Shown piece by piece: positions 24,865-33,719 of a DNA stretch of 64,000 nt. Source of the stretch: Scleromatobacter sp038243995 (GTDB taxonomy: Bacteria; Pseudomonadota; Gammaproteobacteria; Burkholderiales; Burkholderiaceae_C); the NCBI GenBank assembly GCA_038243995.1, contig JBBRTV010000002.1:159226-223225 (forward strand). Direction: 5' to 3'. How positions within the stretch are numbered: the stretch's first letter is position 1; every line of letters starts with the position of its first letter. The translations under genes and the position numbers were made by a program. The notes below the pieces were generated by a model, which worked only from the letters and a program-made list of their open reading frames with translations, had not been told where the DNA came from and did no database searches.

Positions 24865-26434
24865 ATCCCGCTCCGCAACGACCGCTCCGGCCGGTTTCCC
24901 GGCGCCCGCCGTGTGCTTCGACGGCAGCCGCCTGACCATCGAGGACGTGTGCCGGCTGGCCGCGGGGAGCGCGCGCGCGGTGCTGTCCGAAGCGCCCGCG
25001 TTCCGCGCGCGCATCCGCAAGGGTGCGGAATTCCTCGAGCGCCTGCTGCGCGAGGACGGCGTCGTCTACGGCGTGACGACGGGCTACGGCGATTCGTGCA
25101 CCGTGGTCATTCCCCCCGAGCTCGTCGCCGAACTGCCGCACCACCTGTTCGCCTACCACGGCGTGGGCCTGGGCCGCCTGCTGGATGCAGCCGAGACGCG
25201 GGCCGTGCTGGCCGCGCGCCTGGCCTCGCTGGCGCAGGGCGTCTCGGGCGTGAGCGTCGAGCTGCTCGAACAGCTCGCCGCGTTCCTCGCCCACGACGTG
25301 CTGCCGCTGATCCCGGCCGAAGGCTCGGTCGGCGCCAGCGGCGACCTGACGCCGCTGTCCTACGTCGCCGCCGCGTTGTGCGGCGAACGCGAGGTGCTGT
25401 TCCAGGGGCGCGTGCAGCCGGCAGCCGCCGCGCTGGCGACGCTGGGCCGCGCGCCGCTGCGCCTGCGTCCGAAGGAAGGCCTGGCGATCATGAACGGCAC
25501 CGCCGTGATGACGGCGCTGGCCTGCCTCGCGTGGGAACGCGCCGACTACGTCGCGCGCCTCGCGTCGCGGCTGACCGCCTGCAACGTGCTGGCGAGCGCC
25601 GGCAACGCGCACCATTTCGACGAAGTGCTGTTCGCGGTCAAGCCGCACGCGGGCCAGCAGAAGATCGCTGCGCGCGTGCGCGCCGACCTCGCCTCGGAGC
25701 GGCCGGCGCGCAACGAGGAGCGCCTGCAGGATCGCTATTCGCTGCGCTGCGCGCCGCATGTCGTCGGCGTGCTCGAAGATGCGCTGCCGTTCTTCCGCCA
25801 GCTGATCGAGAACGAGCTCAACAGCGCGAACGACAACCCGATCATCGATGCCGAACGCGAACAGGTGCTGCACGGCGGCCATTTCTACGGCGGTCATATC
25901 GCGTTCGCGATGGACGGGCTGAAGACCGCGGTGGCCAACGTCGCCGACCTGCTCGACCGCCAGCTCGCGCTGCTCGTCGACACGCGCTACAACCACGGTC
26001 TGCCGGCGAACCTCTCCGGCGCGAGCGGCCCGCGCGCGGCAATCAACCATGGCTTGAAGGCGCTGCAGATCAGCGCCTCCGCATGGACGGCGGAGGCCCT
26101 GAAGCAGACGATGCCCGCCAGCGTGTTCTCGCGCTCGACCGAGTGCCACAACCAGGACAAGGTGAGCATGGGCACGATCGCCGCGCGCGATTGCCTGCGC
26201 GTGCTCGAGCTGACCGAACAGGTCTGCGCGGCGATGCTGATCGCCGCGCGCCAGGGCCTTGCGCTGCGCGTCGCGCAAGACGATGTCGCGCTGGGCGCGG
26301 CGCTGCGCGCATTCCAGGCCGACCTGGCGGAGCGCATCGCCTTCGTCGCCGAGGATCGCGCCCTCGACGTCGACCTGCGCGCCTTGCTGGTCGCGATCCG
26401 CGCGCGCGAATGGGAACTCTATGGCGACGCGTGA
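24857..26434 (+). CDS. Aromatic amino acid ammonia-lyase (HAL/TAL/PAL family)
   Basis: A 525-residue MIO-dependent lyase that removes ammonia from histidine, tyrosine or phenylalanine. The Ala-Ser-Gly triad that forms the MIO cofactor is A160-S161-G162 in EGSVGASGDLTPLSYVA, and the catalytic tyrosine is Y71 in YGVTTGYG. Also visible are NDNPIID and the QDKVSMGT loop. The two residues that set substrate choice are Y100-H101 (HHLFAYHGVG), which matches neither the usual HAL nor the usual TAL pair exactly. In this cluster it most likely makes an aryl acrylate such as 4-coumarate as the polyene starter; a hut gene is unlikely since no other hut genes are near. Confidence 0.9.
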   Translation: MTESRSATTAPAGFPAPAVCFDGSRLTIEDVCRLAAGSARAVLSEAPAFRARIRKGAEFLERLLREDGVVYGVTTGYGDSCTVVIPPELVAELPHHLFAYHGVGLGRLLDAAETRAVLAARLASLAQGVSGVSVELLEQLAAFLAHDVLPLIPAEGSVGASGDLTPLSYVAAALCGEREVLFQGRVQPAAAALATLGRAPLRLRPKEGLAIMNGTAVMTALACLAWERADYVARLASRLTACNVLASAGNAHHFDEVLFAVKPHAGQQKIAARVRADLASERPARNEERLQDRYSLRCAPHVVGVLEDALPFFRQLIENELNSANDNPIIDAEREQVLHGGHFYGGHIAFAMDGLKTAVANVADLLDRQLALLVDTRYNHGLPANLSGASGPRAAINHGLKALQISASAWTAEALKQTMPASVFSRSTECHNQDKVSMGTIAARDCLRVLELTEQVCAAMLIAARQGLALRVAQDDVALGAALRAFQADLAERIAFVAEDRALDVDLRALLVAIRAREWELYGDA

Positions 26435-26867
26435 TCCCGCGGTGCGCCCCGGGCCCGACCTCTCGCACGAGATCGAGGTGGTGCCGCCATTCTTCGACAT
26501 CGATTCGATGGACATCGTCTGGCACGGACACTATGTCAAGTATCTCGAGCTCGCGCGCTGCGCCCTGCTCGAGAAGTTCGGCTATGGCTATGCGCAGATG
26601 CGCGAGTCCGGCTATGGCTGGCCCGTCGTCGACCTGCGGCTGAAGTACGTGCGCCCGGCGCGCTTCAACCAGCCGCTGGTGGTGCGCGCCGAGATCGTCG
26701 AATGGGAGAACCGCCTGAAGATGAACTACCTGGTCCGCGACGCGCAGACCGGCGCCAAGGTCAACGCGGCGATGTCGATCCAGGTCGCGGTGAGCCTGGC
26801 GACGCGCGAGATGCAGTACGTCTGCCCGGCCGTCCTGTGGGAACGCCTGGGGGTGTCGCCGTGCTGA
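26421..26867 (+). CDS. Acyl-CoA/ACP thioesterase, 4-hydroxybenzoyl-CoA thioesterase-like
   Basis: A 148-residue hotdog thioesterase. The family signature FFDIDSMDIVWHGHYVKYLE includes the acidic residue and the conserved histidine that act in thioester hydrolysis, and YVRPARFNQPLVVRAEI follows. Single-domain members of this type appear in aryl polyene clusters and may release or edit ACP-bound chains. It overlaps the lyase gene by 14 bp and the LolA-like gene by 7 bp, so all three are probably coupled. Confidence 0.9.
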   Translation: MATRDPAVRPGPDLSHEIEVVPPFFDIDSMDIVWHGHYVKYLELARCALLEKFGYGYAQMRESGYGWPVVDLRLKYVRPARFNQPLVVRAEIVEWENRLKMNYLVRDAQTGAKVNAAMSIQVAVSLATREMQYVCPAVLWERLGVSPC

Positions 26868-27574
26868 AAACGCACCTCGGTGCGCGCGCCGGCGCGACTG
26901 CTTGGCGGGCGGCCTTCCTCGCGTGCGCGCTGGTGCAGACGCTCGCGGTGGCGGCTGCCGCCCCGGCCGCCCCGTGCGCGGCGCCGGCCGGCAGCGTGCC
27001 GGCATCGGCGCCTGCAGCCGCCGATGGCGGTGGCGCGCTGCTGCGCCTGCGGCTGCAGCTGCCGCCCGTGCTCGCCGGGGAATTCGAGCAGACCAGGACG
27101 CTGCAGGGCTTCCGCAATCCGCTCGTCTCGCACGGCGAGTTCCTGGTCGCGCGCGGGCGGGGCGTCTGGTGGCACACGCGCCAGCCCTTCGAGTCGACGC
27201 TCGTCGTCACGAAGACGACGCTGTACACGCGGGCGCCGGACGGCACGTCGACCAACGTGATGGACGCGCAGACGGAGCCCGGGTTGCGGCAGGTCAACGA
27301 GATCGTCTTCTCGTTGCTGTCGGGCGACATCGACGCGCTGTCCGATCGCTTCGACGTTTGCGCCCGGTCGGCGGGCGCGACCGGCTGGTCGGCCACGCTG
27401 GTGCCGCGCGACCCGAGCGTCGCGAAGTTCGTGGCGCGCGTGCTGCTCGCGGGCGACCGCTACGTGCAGAGCGTCCGGCTCGAAGAGGCGCGCGGCGACT
27501 CGACGCAGATCCGTTTCTCGCACCAGGTGCCGGGCACGGCCCTGTCGCCGACCGACGCCGCGCGCTTCCAGTGA
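26861..27574 (+). CDS. LolA-like periplasmic carrier protein
   Basis: A 237-residue exported protein. An N-terminal signal peptide (AAFLACALVQTLAVAAAAPA) is followed by a short Ala/Pro linker and a LolA-type half-barrel: LAGEFEQTRTLQGFRNPLVS, GEFLVARGRGVWWHTRQPFE, TLVVTKTTLYTRAPDG. LolA proteins ferry lipoproteins across the periplasm; cluster-linked paralogues are presumed to carry the polyene lipid to the outer membrane. The start is GTG 26861, inside the end of the thioesterase gene. About 40 bp separate it from the exporter gene. Confidence 0.85.
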   Translation: MLKTHLGARAGATAWRAAFLACALVQTLAVAAAAPAAPCAAPAGSVPASAPAAADGGGALLRLRLQLPPVLAGEFEQTRTLQGFRNPLVSHGEFLVARGRGVWWHTRQPFESTLVVTKTTLYTRAPDGTSTNVMDAQTEPGLRQVNEIVFSLLSGDIDALSDRFDVCARSAGATGWSATLVPRDPSVAKFVARVLLAGDRYVQSVRLEEARGDSTQIRFSHQVPGTALSPTDAARFQ

Positions 27575-27614
27575 CAGTGCCAGTGACGGCGCCGCTGACA
27601 CGGACGCTCGCGCG

Positions 27615-30068
27615 ATGAGCGATCGGCGCGCGGCGACCCCGACGCCCGTGCGGCGGCTGCGCTGGCAAGTCGCGGCGTGGCTCTGGCTGGCGATCGTCGC
27701 GGCGGTGGCCGTCCACCAGTGGCAGTTCTGGCGCGCAGGGCATTTCGGCACCGACGTCATGGCGCTGCTGCCGCAGGACGAGCAGGCGCCCGAAGTGGGC
27801 CGCGCGACGCGCCAGCTCTCCGACCAGGTCACGCGCCAGGTCGTCGTGATGATAGGCGCGCCCGACTGGGCCGCCGCGCGCCGCGCCGCCGCGGCCTGGC
27901 AGCACGCGCTCGACCAGGCGAAGGCGCCGCTGACGGAAAGCGCGCTGGCCGGCCCCGACGCGATGCGCGAGACGCTCGCCTTCTACGCGCCGTATCGCGA
28001 CCGCCTGCTCACGCCGGGCCAACGGGCGCAGCTCGAACATGCGCCTGCGCCCGCGCTCGTGCAGTCGGCACTCGGCGCGCTCGCCCAGCCGGGCGGCGGG
28101 TTCCGCCTGTCGCCATGGCGGGCCGACCCGCTCGGCCTGTGGCCGCAGTGGTGGTCGGCGCGCGCCGGCGACACGCGCGCCCGTCCGCGCGACGGGCTGC
28201 TGGCCCTGAGCGACGGCGGCCTCGAATGGGTGGTGCTGCTGCGCGAGACGACGTCATCCGCGTTCGCCCTCAACGGCAACGCACCGGTTTCCGATGCGCT
28301 CGGCCACGCGGAAGCTGCCGCCCGTGCCGCCGTTGCGGGCGCGCGCGTCGTCGCCGGCGGCGTGCCGCTGCACGCGGAGGCGGCGGCTGCGCGCGCCAAC
28401 CTCGAAGTCAACACGATCGGCTGGGGCTCGCTCGCGGCGGTGCTGTTGCTCGTGTTCCTGGCCTTTCGCTCGCTGCGGCCGATGCTGCTCGTCGGTGCGT
28501 CGCTGGTGATCGGCACCGCGGTCGCGCTGTCCGTCACGGCCTGGGTGTTCGGCGAGGTGCACCTGATCACCGTGGTGTTCGGCGCCAGTCTGGTCGGGGT
28601 CGCGGAGGACTACGGCATCCATTACTTCGCGAGCCGCCAGGCGGCGCCCGCGACGCCGCCGCTGGCGATGATGTCGCGGCTGTTGCCGGGCCTGCTGCTG
28701 GCGCTGGTCACGAGCATGCTGGGCTATGTCGTGCTGGGGCTGCCGCCGTTCCCCGGCTTGCGCCAGATGGCGCTGTTCTCGGTCGTCGGCCTCGTCGCCA
28801 CGTTCGCGACGGCGGCCTGCTGGTTCCCCTGGATCGACCGGCGCGCGCCGCGCGCGACGCGCTTCGCGGCGATCGTCTCCGCCAGCCTCGCGCGCTGGCC
28901 GCGCTTCGGCGCGACGCGCAAGACGTGGGCGCTGCACGCCTTGTTCGCCGTCGCCTGCGCGATCGGCCTGGCCTGCCTGGACACCAACGACGACTTGCGC
29001 CAATTGCAGTCGTCGCCGCCGGGGCTCGTCGCGGCGCAGCGCGAGGTCGGACGGCTGCTCGGCCTGGCGAGTCCGGCGCAGTTCTTCATCGTGCGCGGTC
29101 GCACGCCCGACGACGTGCTGGCGCGCGAGGAGGCCCTGAAGACGCGGCTCGACGAGCGCGTGGCCGCCCATGAACTCGCCGGCTATCGCGCGCTCTCCGA
29201 CTGGGTGCCTTCGCAGGCGCGCCAGGCGAGCGACGCCGCGCTGACGAAGCGCGTCGAGGATGCGGTGATCGCGGGCATCGACCAGGTGCTGGGCGAGTCG
29301 CAGCGACGCGCCGCCTTCGCCGCCGAACCCCTGGCGCTGGACGCCTGGCGCGCATCGCCGGCGTCCGCCGGAGCGCGCGCGCTGTGGCTCGGGCCGGTCG
29401 CCCGGCAGGCGGACGGCACGGGCTTCGCCAGCGTCGTGATGCTGCGCGGCGTGCGCGACTTCGCGGCGTTGCCACACCTCGCCGGGAGCGCCGCCGACCT
29501 GCCCGGCGTGCGCTGGGTAGACCAGGTCGACACGGTCTCGGCGCTGCTCGGCCGCTACCGTCGCGCGATGGGCGTGTTGCTGCTGGGCGGCCATCTGGCC
29601 GTGCTGGCGGCGCTCGCGCTGCGCTACGGACGACGGGCCTGGCGGGCATGGTTGCCCACCGCCGTCGCCAGCCTGGCGACGCTCGCGTTGCTCGCCGTCT
29701 TCGGCCAGCCCTTGCAACTGTTCAATGTCCTCGCACTGGCGTTGCTGCTGGGCACCGGTGTCGACTACGGCATCTTCCTGCTCGAACACGAGGGCGACGG
29801 TTCGGCCTGGCTCGCCGTCGTGCTCGGAGCCGCCAGCACCTGGCTGTCCTTCGGCCTGCTGGCGCTGTCGAGCACACCCGCGCTACGCTCGTTCGGCCTG
29901 ACCTTGTTGTTCGGCATCGCCATCGTCTGGCTGCTCGCCCCGTGTTACAGGGGCCCCCCGGTCTGCGGGGTACCGCAGCCAGTCCCCCGAGGGCGCTGCG
30001 GCTTTCGCCCTGCGATCGATCCCTCGACGGGCGATCTTCTCGATACTTCTTTCCCGGATACACCATGA
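27615..30068 (+). CDS. MMPL/RND-family exporter of the aryl polyene cluster
   Basis: An 817-residue inner-membrane exporter in the RND superfamily. It has two repeated halves, each with one helix, a large periplasmic loop and a block of five helices: NTIGWGSLAAVLLLVFLAFR and GVAEDYGIHYFASRQ in the first half, LLGTGVDYGIFLLEH in the second, the paired acidic positions expected for proton coupling. It probably passes the polyene lipid to the LolA-like protein. The last 40 residues (from about 778) are Pro/Gly/Arg-rich, unlike the hydrophobic end seen in the family, and coincide with a palindromic repeat. The stop overlaps the next start by ATGA. Confidence 0.88.
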   Translation: MSDRRAATPTPVRRLRWQVAAWLWLAIVAAVAVHQWQFWRAGHFGTDVMALLPQDEQAPEVGRATRQLSDQVTRQVVVMIGAPDWAAARRAAAAWQHALDQAKAPLTESALAGPDAMRETLAFYAPYRDRLLTPGQRAQLEHAPAPALVQSALGALAQPGGGFRLSPWRADPLGLWPQWWSARAGDTRARPRDGLLALSDGGLEWVVLLRETTSSAFALNGNAPVSDALGHAEAAARAAVAGARVVAGGVPLHAEAAAARANLEVNTIGWGSLAAVLLLVFLAFRSLRPMLLVGASLVIGTAVALSVTAWVFGEVHLITVVFGASLVGVAEDYGIHYFASRQAAPATPPLAMMSRLLPGLLLALVTSMLGYVVLGLPPFPGLRQMALFSVVGLVATFATAACWFPWIDRRAPRATRFAAIVSASLARWPRFGATRKTWALHALFAVACAIGLACLDTNDDLRQLQSSPPGLVAAQREVGRLLGLASPAQFFIVRGRTPDDVLAREEALKTRLDERVAAHELAGYRALSDWVPSQARQASDAALTKRVEDAVIAGIDQVLGESQRRAAFAAEPLALDAWRASPASAGARALWLGPVARQADGTGFASVVMLRGVRDFAALPHLAGSAADLPGVRWVDQVDTVSALLGRYRRAMGVLLLGGHLAVLAALALRYGRRAWRAWLPTAVASLATLALLAVFGQPLQLFNVLALALLLGTGVDYGIFLLEHEGDGSAWLAVVLGAASTWLSFGLLALSSTPALRSFGLTLLFGIAIVWLLAPCYRGPPVCGVPQPVPRGRCGFRPAIDPSTGDLLDTSFPDTP
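29946..30011. repeat. GC-rich palindromic element inside the 3' end of the exporter gene
   Basis: CTGCGG at 29963-29968 pairs with CCGCAG at 29973-29978, and AGGGCG at 29990-29995 pairs with CGCCCT at 30006-30011; runs of G and C precede them. The element resembles the intergenic palindromes at 14665-14703 and 42423-42489. It is translated in frame as the unusual tail of the MMPL protein, suggesting insertion into the gene's end or just behind an older stop. Confidence 0.45.
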
Positions 30069-31297
30069 CTCTCGAATCCACCGATGTCCTGATCGTCGGC
30101 GCCGGCCCTGCCGGCTCCGTGGCCGCGGGCTTCCTGCGCCAGCAGGGACGTCGCGTGCTCGTGCTCGAGCGCGAGCAGTTTCCGCGCTTCTCCATCGGCG
30201 AAAGCCTGCTGCCGCAGAGCATGGAATACATCGAGGCCGCCGGCATGCTGCGCGACGTGGTCGAGGCGGGGTTCCAGCACAAGAACGGCGCCGCGTTCGC
30301 CTGGGGTGACCGCTACACCGACTTCGACTTCCGCGAGAAGTTCACCGAGGGCTGGGGCAGCACCTACCAGGTGCAGCGCGGCACCTTCGACAAAGTGCTC
30401 GCCGACGCCGCCGCTCGCATGGGCGCGGAGCTGCGCTTTCGCCACGAAGTGACGGCGGTCGACATCGAGCGCGACAGGCCGCGCGTCTCGGTGCGCGACG
30501 CCGATGGCCACGGCTACGAGGTCGAGGCCCGCTGGGTGCTCGACGCCAGCGGCTTCGGGCGCACGCTGCCGCGCCTGCTGAAGCTGGAGACACCTTCGAA
30601 TTTTCCGGTGCGCGGCGCGATCTTCACGCACATCGCCGACCATATCCCGCAGGACGGACCCTTCGATCGCCAGAAGATCCGCGTCACGGTGCATCCGCAG
30701 CGTCCGGACGTCTGGTTCTGGACGATCCCGTTCTCCAACGGCCGCTGCTCGCTGGGCGTGGTCGCCGAGCAGGCCTTCCTCGCGCGCTACGAAGGTAGCG
30801 AGACCGAGCGCCTCCAGGCCGTCATCGCGGAAGACCCGGGCCTGTCGGCGCTGTTGAAGGATGCCGTCTGGGACACCCCCGGCCGCCAGATCGTCGGCTA
30901 CTCGGCCAACGTCAGCACCCTGTGGGGCAAGGGCTTCGCGCTGCTGGGCAATGCCGGCGAATTCCTGGATCCGGTGTTTTCGAGCGGCGTGACGATCGCC
31001 TTCAAGTCGGCCTCGCTGGCGACGCAATGCCTCGCGCGCGAGTTCGCGGGCGAGGCGGTCGACTGGCAGGCCGACTACGCGGCGCCGCTCAAGGCCGGCG
31101 TCGACACGTTCCGTACGTTCGTGGATGCCTGGTATTCCGGCGGCTTCCAGAAGATCATCTTCCACGAGCGCCACACGCCCGACATCCGCCGCATGATCTC
31201 GGCGATCCTCGCCGGCTACGCCTGGGACACGCGCAACCCGTATGTGGCGCAGTCGAAGCGCCGCCTCGGCGTGCTGGAGGAACTGTGCAGCGCCTGA
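30065..31297 (+). CDS. FAD-dependent oxidoreductase (tryptophan halogenase/geranylgeranyl reductase-like)
   Basis: A 410-residue flavoprotein. The FAD fold is given by DVLIVGAGPAGSVAAGFLRQ, VLVLEREQFPRFSIGESLLP and, later, FALLGNAGEFLDPVFSSGV, the motif set of the tryptophan-halogenase-like and GGR-like group. The halogenase lysine/WxWxIP landmarks are only partly there (VWFWTIPF), so halogenation is uncertain. Homologues are regular members of aryl polyene clusters, with a presumed role in tailoring the aryl end or the polyene. Coupled by ATGA to the exporter and overlapping the next gene by 13 bp. Confidence 0.88.
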   Translation: MTLESTDVLIVGAGPAGSVAAGFLRQQGRRVLVLEREQFPRFSIGESLLPQSMEYIEAAGMLRDVVEAGFQHKNGAAFAWGDRYTDFDFREKFTEGWGSTYQVQRGTFDKVLADAAARMGAELRFRHEVTAVDIERDRPRVSVRDADGHGYEVEARWVLDASGFGRTLPRLLKLETPSNFPVRGAIFTHIADHIPQDGPFDRQKIRVTVHPQRPDVWFWTIPFSNGRCSLGVVAEQAFLARYEGSETERLQAVIAEDPGLSALLKDAVWDTPGRQIVGYSANVSTLWGKGFALLGNAGEFLDPVFSSGVTIAFKSASLATQCLAREFAGEAVDWQADYAAPLKAGVDTFRTFVDAWYSGGFQKIIFHERHTPDIRRMISAILAGYAWDTRNPYVAQSKRRLGVLEELCSA

Positions 31298-31986
31298 GCG
31301 GTCACCTGCCGGAGGCCAGCGGCCCCGCGCACCCGGGTGCGCGCGGTGCGGCGCGCCCGCGCCACCGGGCGAGCGGGGCCGCGCTCGCCCTGGCGGCCGC
31401 GCTGCTCGCCGGTTGCGCCGCCCACGGCGTGCGCGACGCGGCCCCCGCGATCGGCGCGCTCGACGCGCCGCAACTGCGCCTCGCACCCGCGCTCCTCGGC
31501 CGCTCGCTCGACCTGCAGCAGCACATCACCGCGCACGCGCCCGGCCACGACCGGGAGCTCGACGTGCTGCTCGAAGCCGATGCGTCGCACGTACGGCTGG
31601 GTGTCGTCGCCCTGGGCCAGGTCGCGGCGCGCCTGGATTGGGACGGCACGACGCTGACCGAAGTTCGCGCGCCGTGGTGGCCACCGGCGGTGTCGGGCTC
31701 CCGCATCCTGAGCGACCTCCAGCTGACGCTGTGGCCCGTCGATGCGATCCAGGCCGCGCTGCCGCCGGGCTGGCGCCTCGCCGAATCCGGCCCCACGCGC
31801 ACGCTCAGCCAGGACGGCGCCGTCGTGGCGATCGTCACGCGCCGCGGCCCGCGCGTGGTCGAGATCGAGCAGCAGCGCGCGCACTACCGCCTGACGATCG
31901 AATCGCAGGAACTGGGTGCGCCGTCCGCCGACGCCGCGGCATCGGCGCCGCCCGTACCCGACGACTCCACCGCAACGCGACCTTGA
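31285..31986 (+). CDS. DUF3261-type lipoprotein
   Basis: A 233-residue predicted lipoprotein. The lipobox LLAGC puts the modified cysteine at residue 44, after an unusually long, Pro/Arg-rich N-terminus. The mature part, with LGRSLDLQQHITAHAPGHDR, ASHVRLGVVALGQVAARLDW and ILSDLQLTLWPVDAIQAALP, fits the DUF3261 family found beside MMPL exporters in aryl polyene clusters. It probably works with the LolA-like protein at the outer membrane. The start is GTG 31285 within the oxidoreductase gene; a later start would give a more usual signal length but no better candidate is seen. Confidence 0.8.
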   Translation: MQRLSGHLPEASGPAHPGARGAARPRHRASGAALALAAALLAGCAAHGVRDAAPAIGALDAPQLRLAPALLGRSLDLQQHITAHAPGHDRELDVLLEADASHVRLGVVALGQVAARLDWDGTTLTEVRAPWWPPAVSGSRILSDLQLTLWPVDAIQAALPPGWRLAESGPTRTLSQDGAVVAIVTRRGPRVVEIEQQRAHYRLTIESQELGAPSADAAASAPPVPDDSTATRP

Positions 31987-31994
31987 CAGGCTTC

Positions 31995-33176
31995 ATGAAC
32001 GACGTTTTTCTTCAATCGCAGTCGTGCGTCTGTGCGCTCGGCGACACGCCGCAGGCCGTGCGCGCAGGCCTGTGGGCGGAGTCGCCGCAAGGCGTCGCGC
32101 CGACCGATCTCCACACCCGTGGCTTGCTGCTGAACCTCGGCTGCGTGTCGACCGGGTTGCCGTCCCTCGGGGCACTGCCTGCGCACCAGCGCAGCCGCAG
32201 CAACGCGCTGCTGCTGGCCGCGCTTGCGCCGCTGCGCGCCGGGATAGCCGCGGCGATCGGCCGTTTCGGGCCGTCGCGCGTCGCCGTCGTGCTGGGCATC
32301 AGCACCTCCGGGCTCGGCGAGGGCGTGGACGCGATCCGGCAGGTGCAAGCCGGTCTCGGCTGGCCGCCGGGCTATGACTACGCGATGCAGGAGATGGGCA
32401 ACGGCGCGGAATGCGTCGCGCGCATGGTCGGCGCGACCGGGCCGACCTATGTCGTCTCGACCGCGTGCTCGTCGGGCGCGAAGGCACTGGCGACCGGCGC
32501 GCGCCTGCTGCGCTCTGGCATCGTCGACGCCGTCGTGGCCGGGGGCGCGGACGCGCTCTCGGGCTTCACGATCGCCGGCTTCCGCGCGCTCGACGCGGTA
32601 GCGGAGCAACGCTGCAATCCGCTGTCCGCGAACCGCGCCGGCATCAACATCGGCGAGGGCGCCGCCCTGTTCCTGATGGGCCGCGACGCCGGTCCGGTGC
32701 GGCTCGCCGGCTGGGGCGAGAGCGCGGACGCGCATCACATGTCGGCGCCCGAGCCGAGCGGCCGCGGCGCGGCCGAGGCAATGCGACGCGCGCTGGCGCG
32801 GGCCGGTCTCGCCGCCGCCGATGTCGACTACGTCAACCTGCACGGCACGGCCACGGTGCAGAACGATGCGATGGAAAGCCTGGCCGTCGAGGCGGTGCTC
32901 GGCCTGGACGTGCCGGTCAGCTCCACGAAGCCGCTCACCGGCCATGCGCTCGGCGCGGCCGGAGCGATCGAAGCCGCGTTCGCCTGGCACACGCTGGTCG
33001 ACAACCCGCAGGGCCGCCTGCCGCCGCACTGGTGGGACGGCGTCGTCGACCTGGCGCTGCCGGCCCTGCGTCCCGTCGCCCCCGGCCAGGCGCTGGGCAG
33101 GCCCGTGCGCCACGTGCTGAGCAACTCGTTCGCGTTCGGCGGCAGCAACGTGTCGCTGCTGTTCGCGCGCGGATGA
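31995..33176 (+). CDS. 3-oxoacyl-ACP synthase (ketosynthase)
   Basis: A 393-residue FabF-like condensing enzyme. The nucleophile is C158 in YVVSTACSSGAKALATGARL; the two histidines are in VNLHGTATVQNDA and STKPLTGHALGAAGAIEA. It therefore should be active. In aryl polyene pathways two full ketosynthases and one chain-length factor are used; this is one of the full ones. It is 8 bp after the lipoprotein gene and overlaps the dehydratase gene by 4 bp. Confidence 0.92.
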   Translation: MNDVFLQSQSCVCALGDTPQAVRAGLWAESPQGVAPTDLHTRGLLLNLGCVSTGLPSLGALPAHQRSRSNALLLAALAPLRAGIAAAIGRFGPSRVAVVLGISTSGLGEGVDAIRQVQAGLGWPPGYDYAMQEMGNGAECVARMVGATGPTYVVSTACSSGAKALATGARLLRSGIVDAVVAGGADALSGFTIAGFRALDAVAEQRCNPLSANRAGINIGEGAALFLMGRDAGPVRLAGWGESADAHHMSAPEPSGRGAAEAMRRALARAGLAAADVDYVNLHGTATVQNDAMESLAVEAVLGLDVPVSSTKPLTGHALGAAGAIEAAFAWHTLVDNPQGRLPPHWWDGVVDLALPALRPVAPGQALGRPVRHVLSNSFAFGGSNVSLLFARG

Positions 33177-33694
33177 TGACCCGGGGGACGCAGACCATGA
33201 CGACCGACATTCATCGATCGACCGACGCCTCGCCCGGGCCGTGGCCGCCGCACGCGATGGACGACTGGGTGCCGCACCGCGGCGCGATGAGCCTGCTCGA
33301 CGCGGTCGTGCAGATCGAAGACCAGCGCATCGTCGCGCGCGTCACCGTGCCGGCCGGCGGCCTCTTCGGCGCGGCCGACGGGGTGCCCGCCTGGGTCGGC
33401 ATCGAGTACATGGCGCAGGCCGTCGCGGCCTGGTCGGGCGCGCGCGCCAGGCAGGCGGGTGGATCACCGAGAATCGGGTTCCTGCTGGGCAGCCGGCGCT
33501 ACGAGGCGCACGTGCCCGTGTTCGCCGTCGGCGCCGACCTGCGCGTCAGCGCGGAGTGCGAACTGATGGCCGGCAACGGACTGGGCATGTTCGATTGCCG
33601 CATCACGCAGGACGGGCGCCTGCTGGCGTGCGGGCGGCTGAGCGTCTACGAGCCGGCCGCCGACGATTCGCACGGCGCGCCCGCCGCCCCGTGA
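33173..33694 (+). CDS. Hotdog-fold 3-hydroxyacyl-ACP dehydratase (ApeP-like)
   Basis: A 173-residue hotdog protein with the family-typical MDDWVPHRGAMSLLDAVVQI (histidine in PHRG), GVPAWVGIEYMAQAVAAWSG and GFLLGSRRYEAHVPVF. It would remove water from 3-hydroxyacyl-ACP to give the trans double bonds of the polyene, complementing the dehydratase domain fused to the ligase. ATG 33173 overlaps the ketosynthase stop; ATG 33197 is an alternative giving a shorter N-terminus. Confidence 0.86.
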   Translation: MMTRGTQTMTTDIHRSTDASPGPWPPHAMDDWVPHRGAMSLLDAVVQIEDQRIVARVTVPAGGLFGAADGVPAWVGIEYMAQAVAAWSGARARQAGGSPRIGFLLGSRRYEAHVPVFAVGADLRVSAECELMAGNGLGMFDCRITQDGRLLACGRLSVYEPAADDSHGAPAAP

Positions 33695-33719
33695 CCGCAA
33701 CGAGACAACGACCACCACG

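Noticed and set aside
24857..26434. Assignment as hutH (histidine catabolism)
   Set aside because: No hutU, hutI or hutG nearby, selectivity residues differ, and the gene is overlapped by aryl polyene genes on both sides.
30065..31297. Assignment as a tryptophan halogenase
   Set aside because: The FAD motifs fit the wider superfamily, but halogenase-specific landmarks are incomplete and the gene sits where APE clusters carry a flavoprotein of unproven role.
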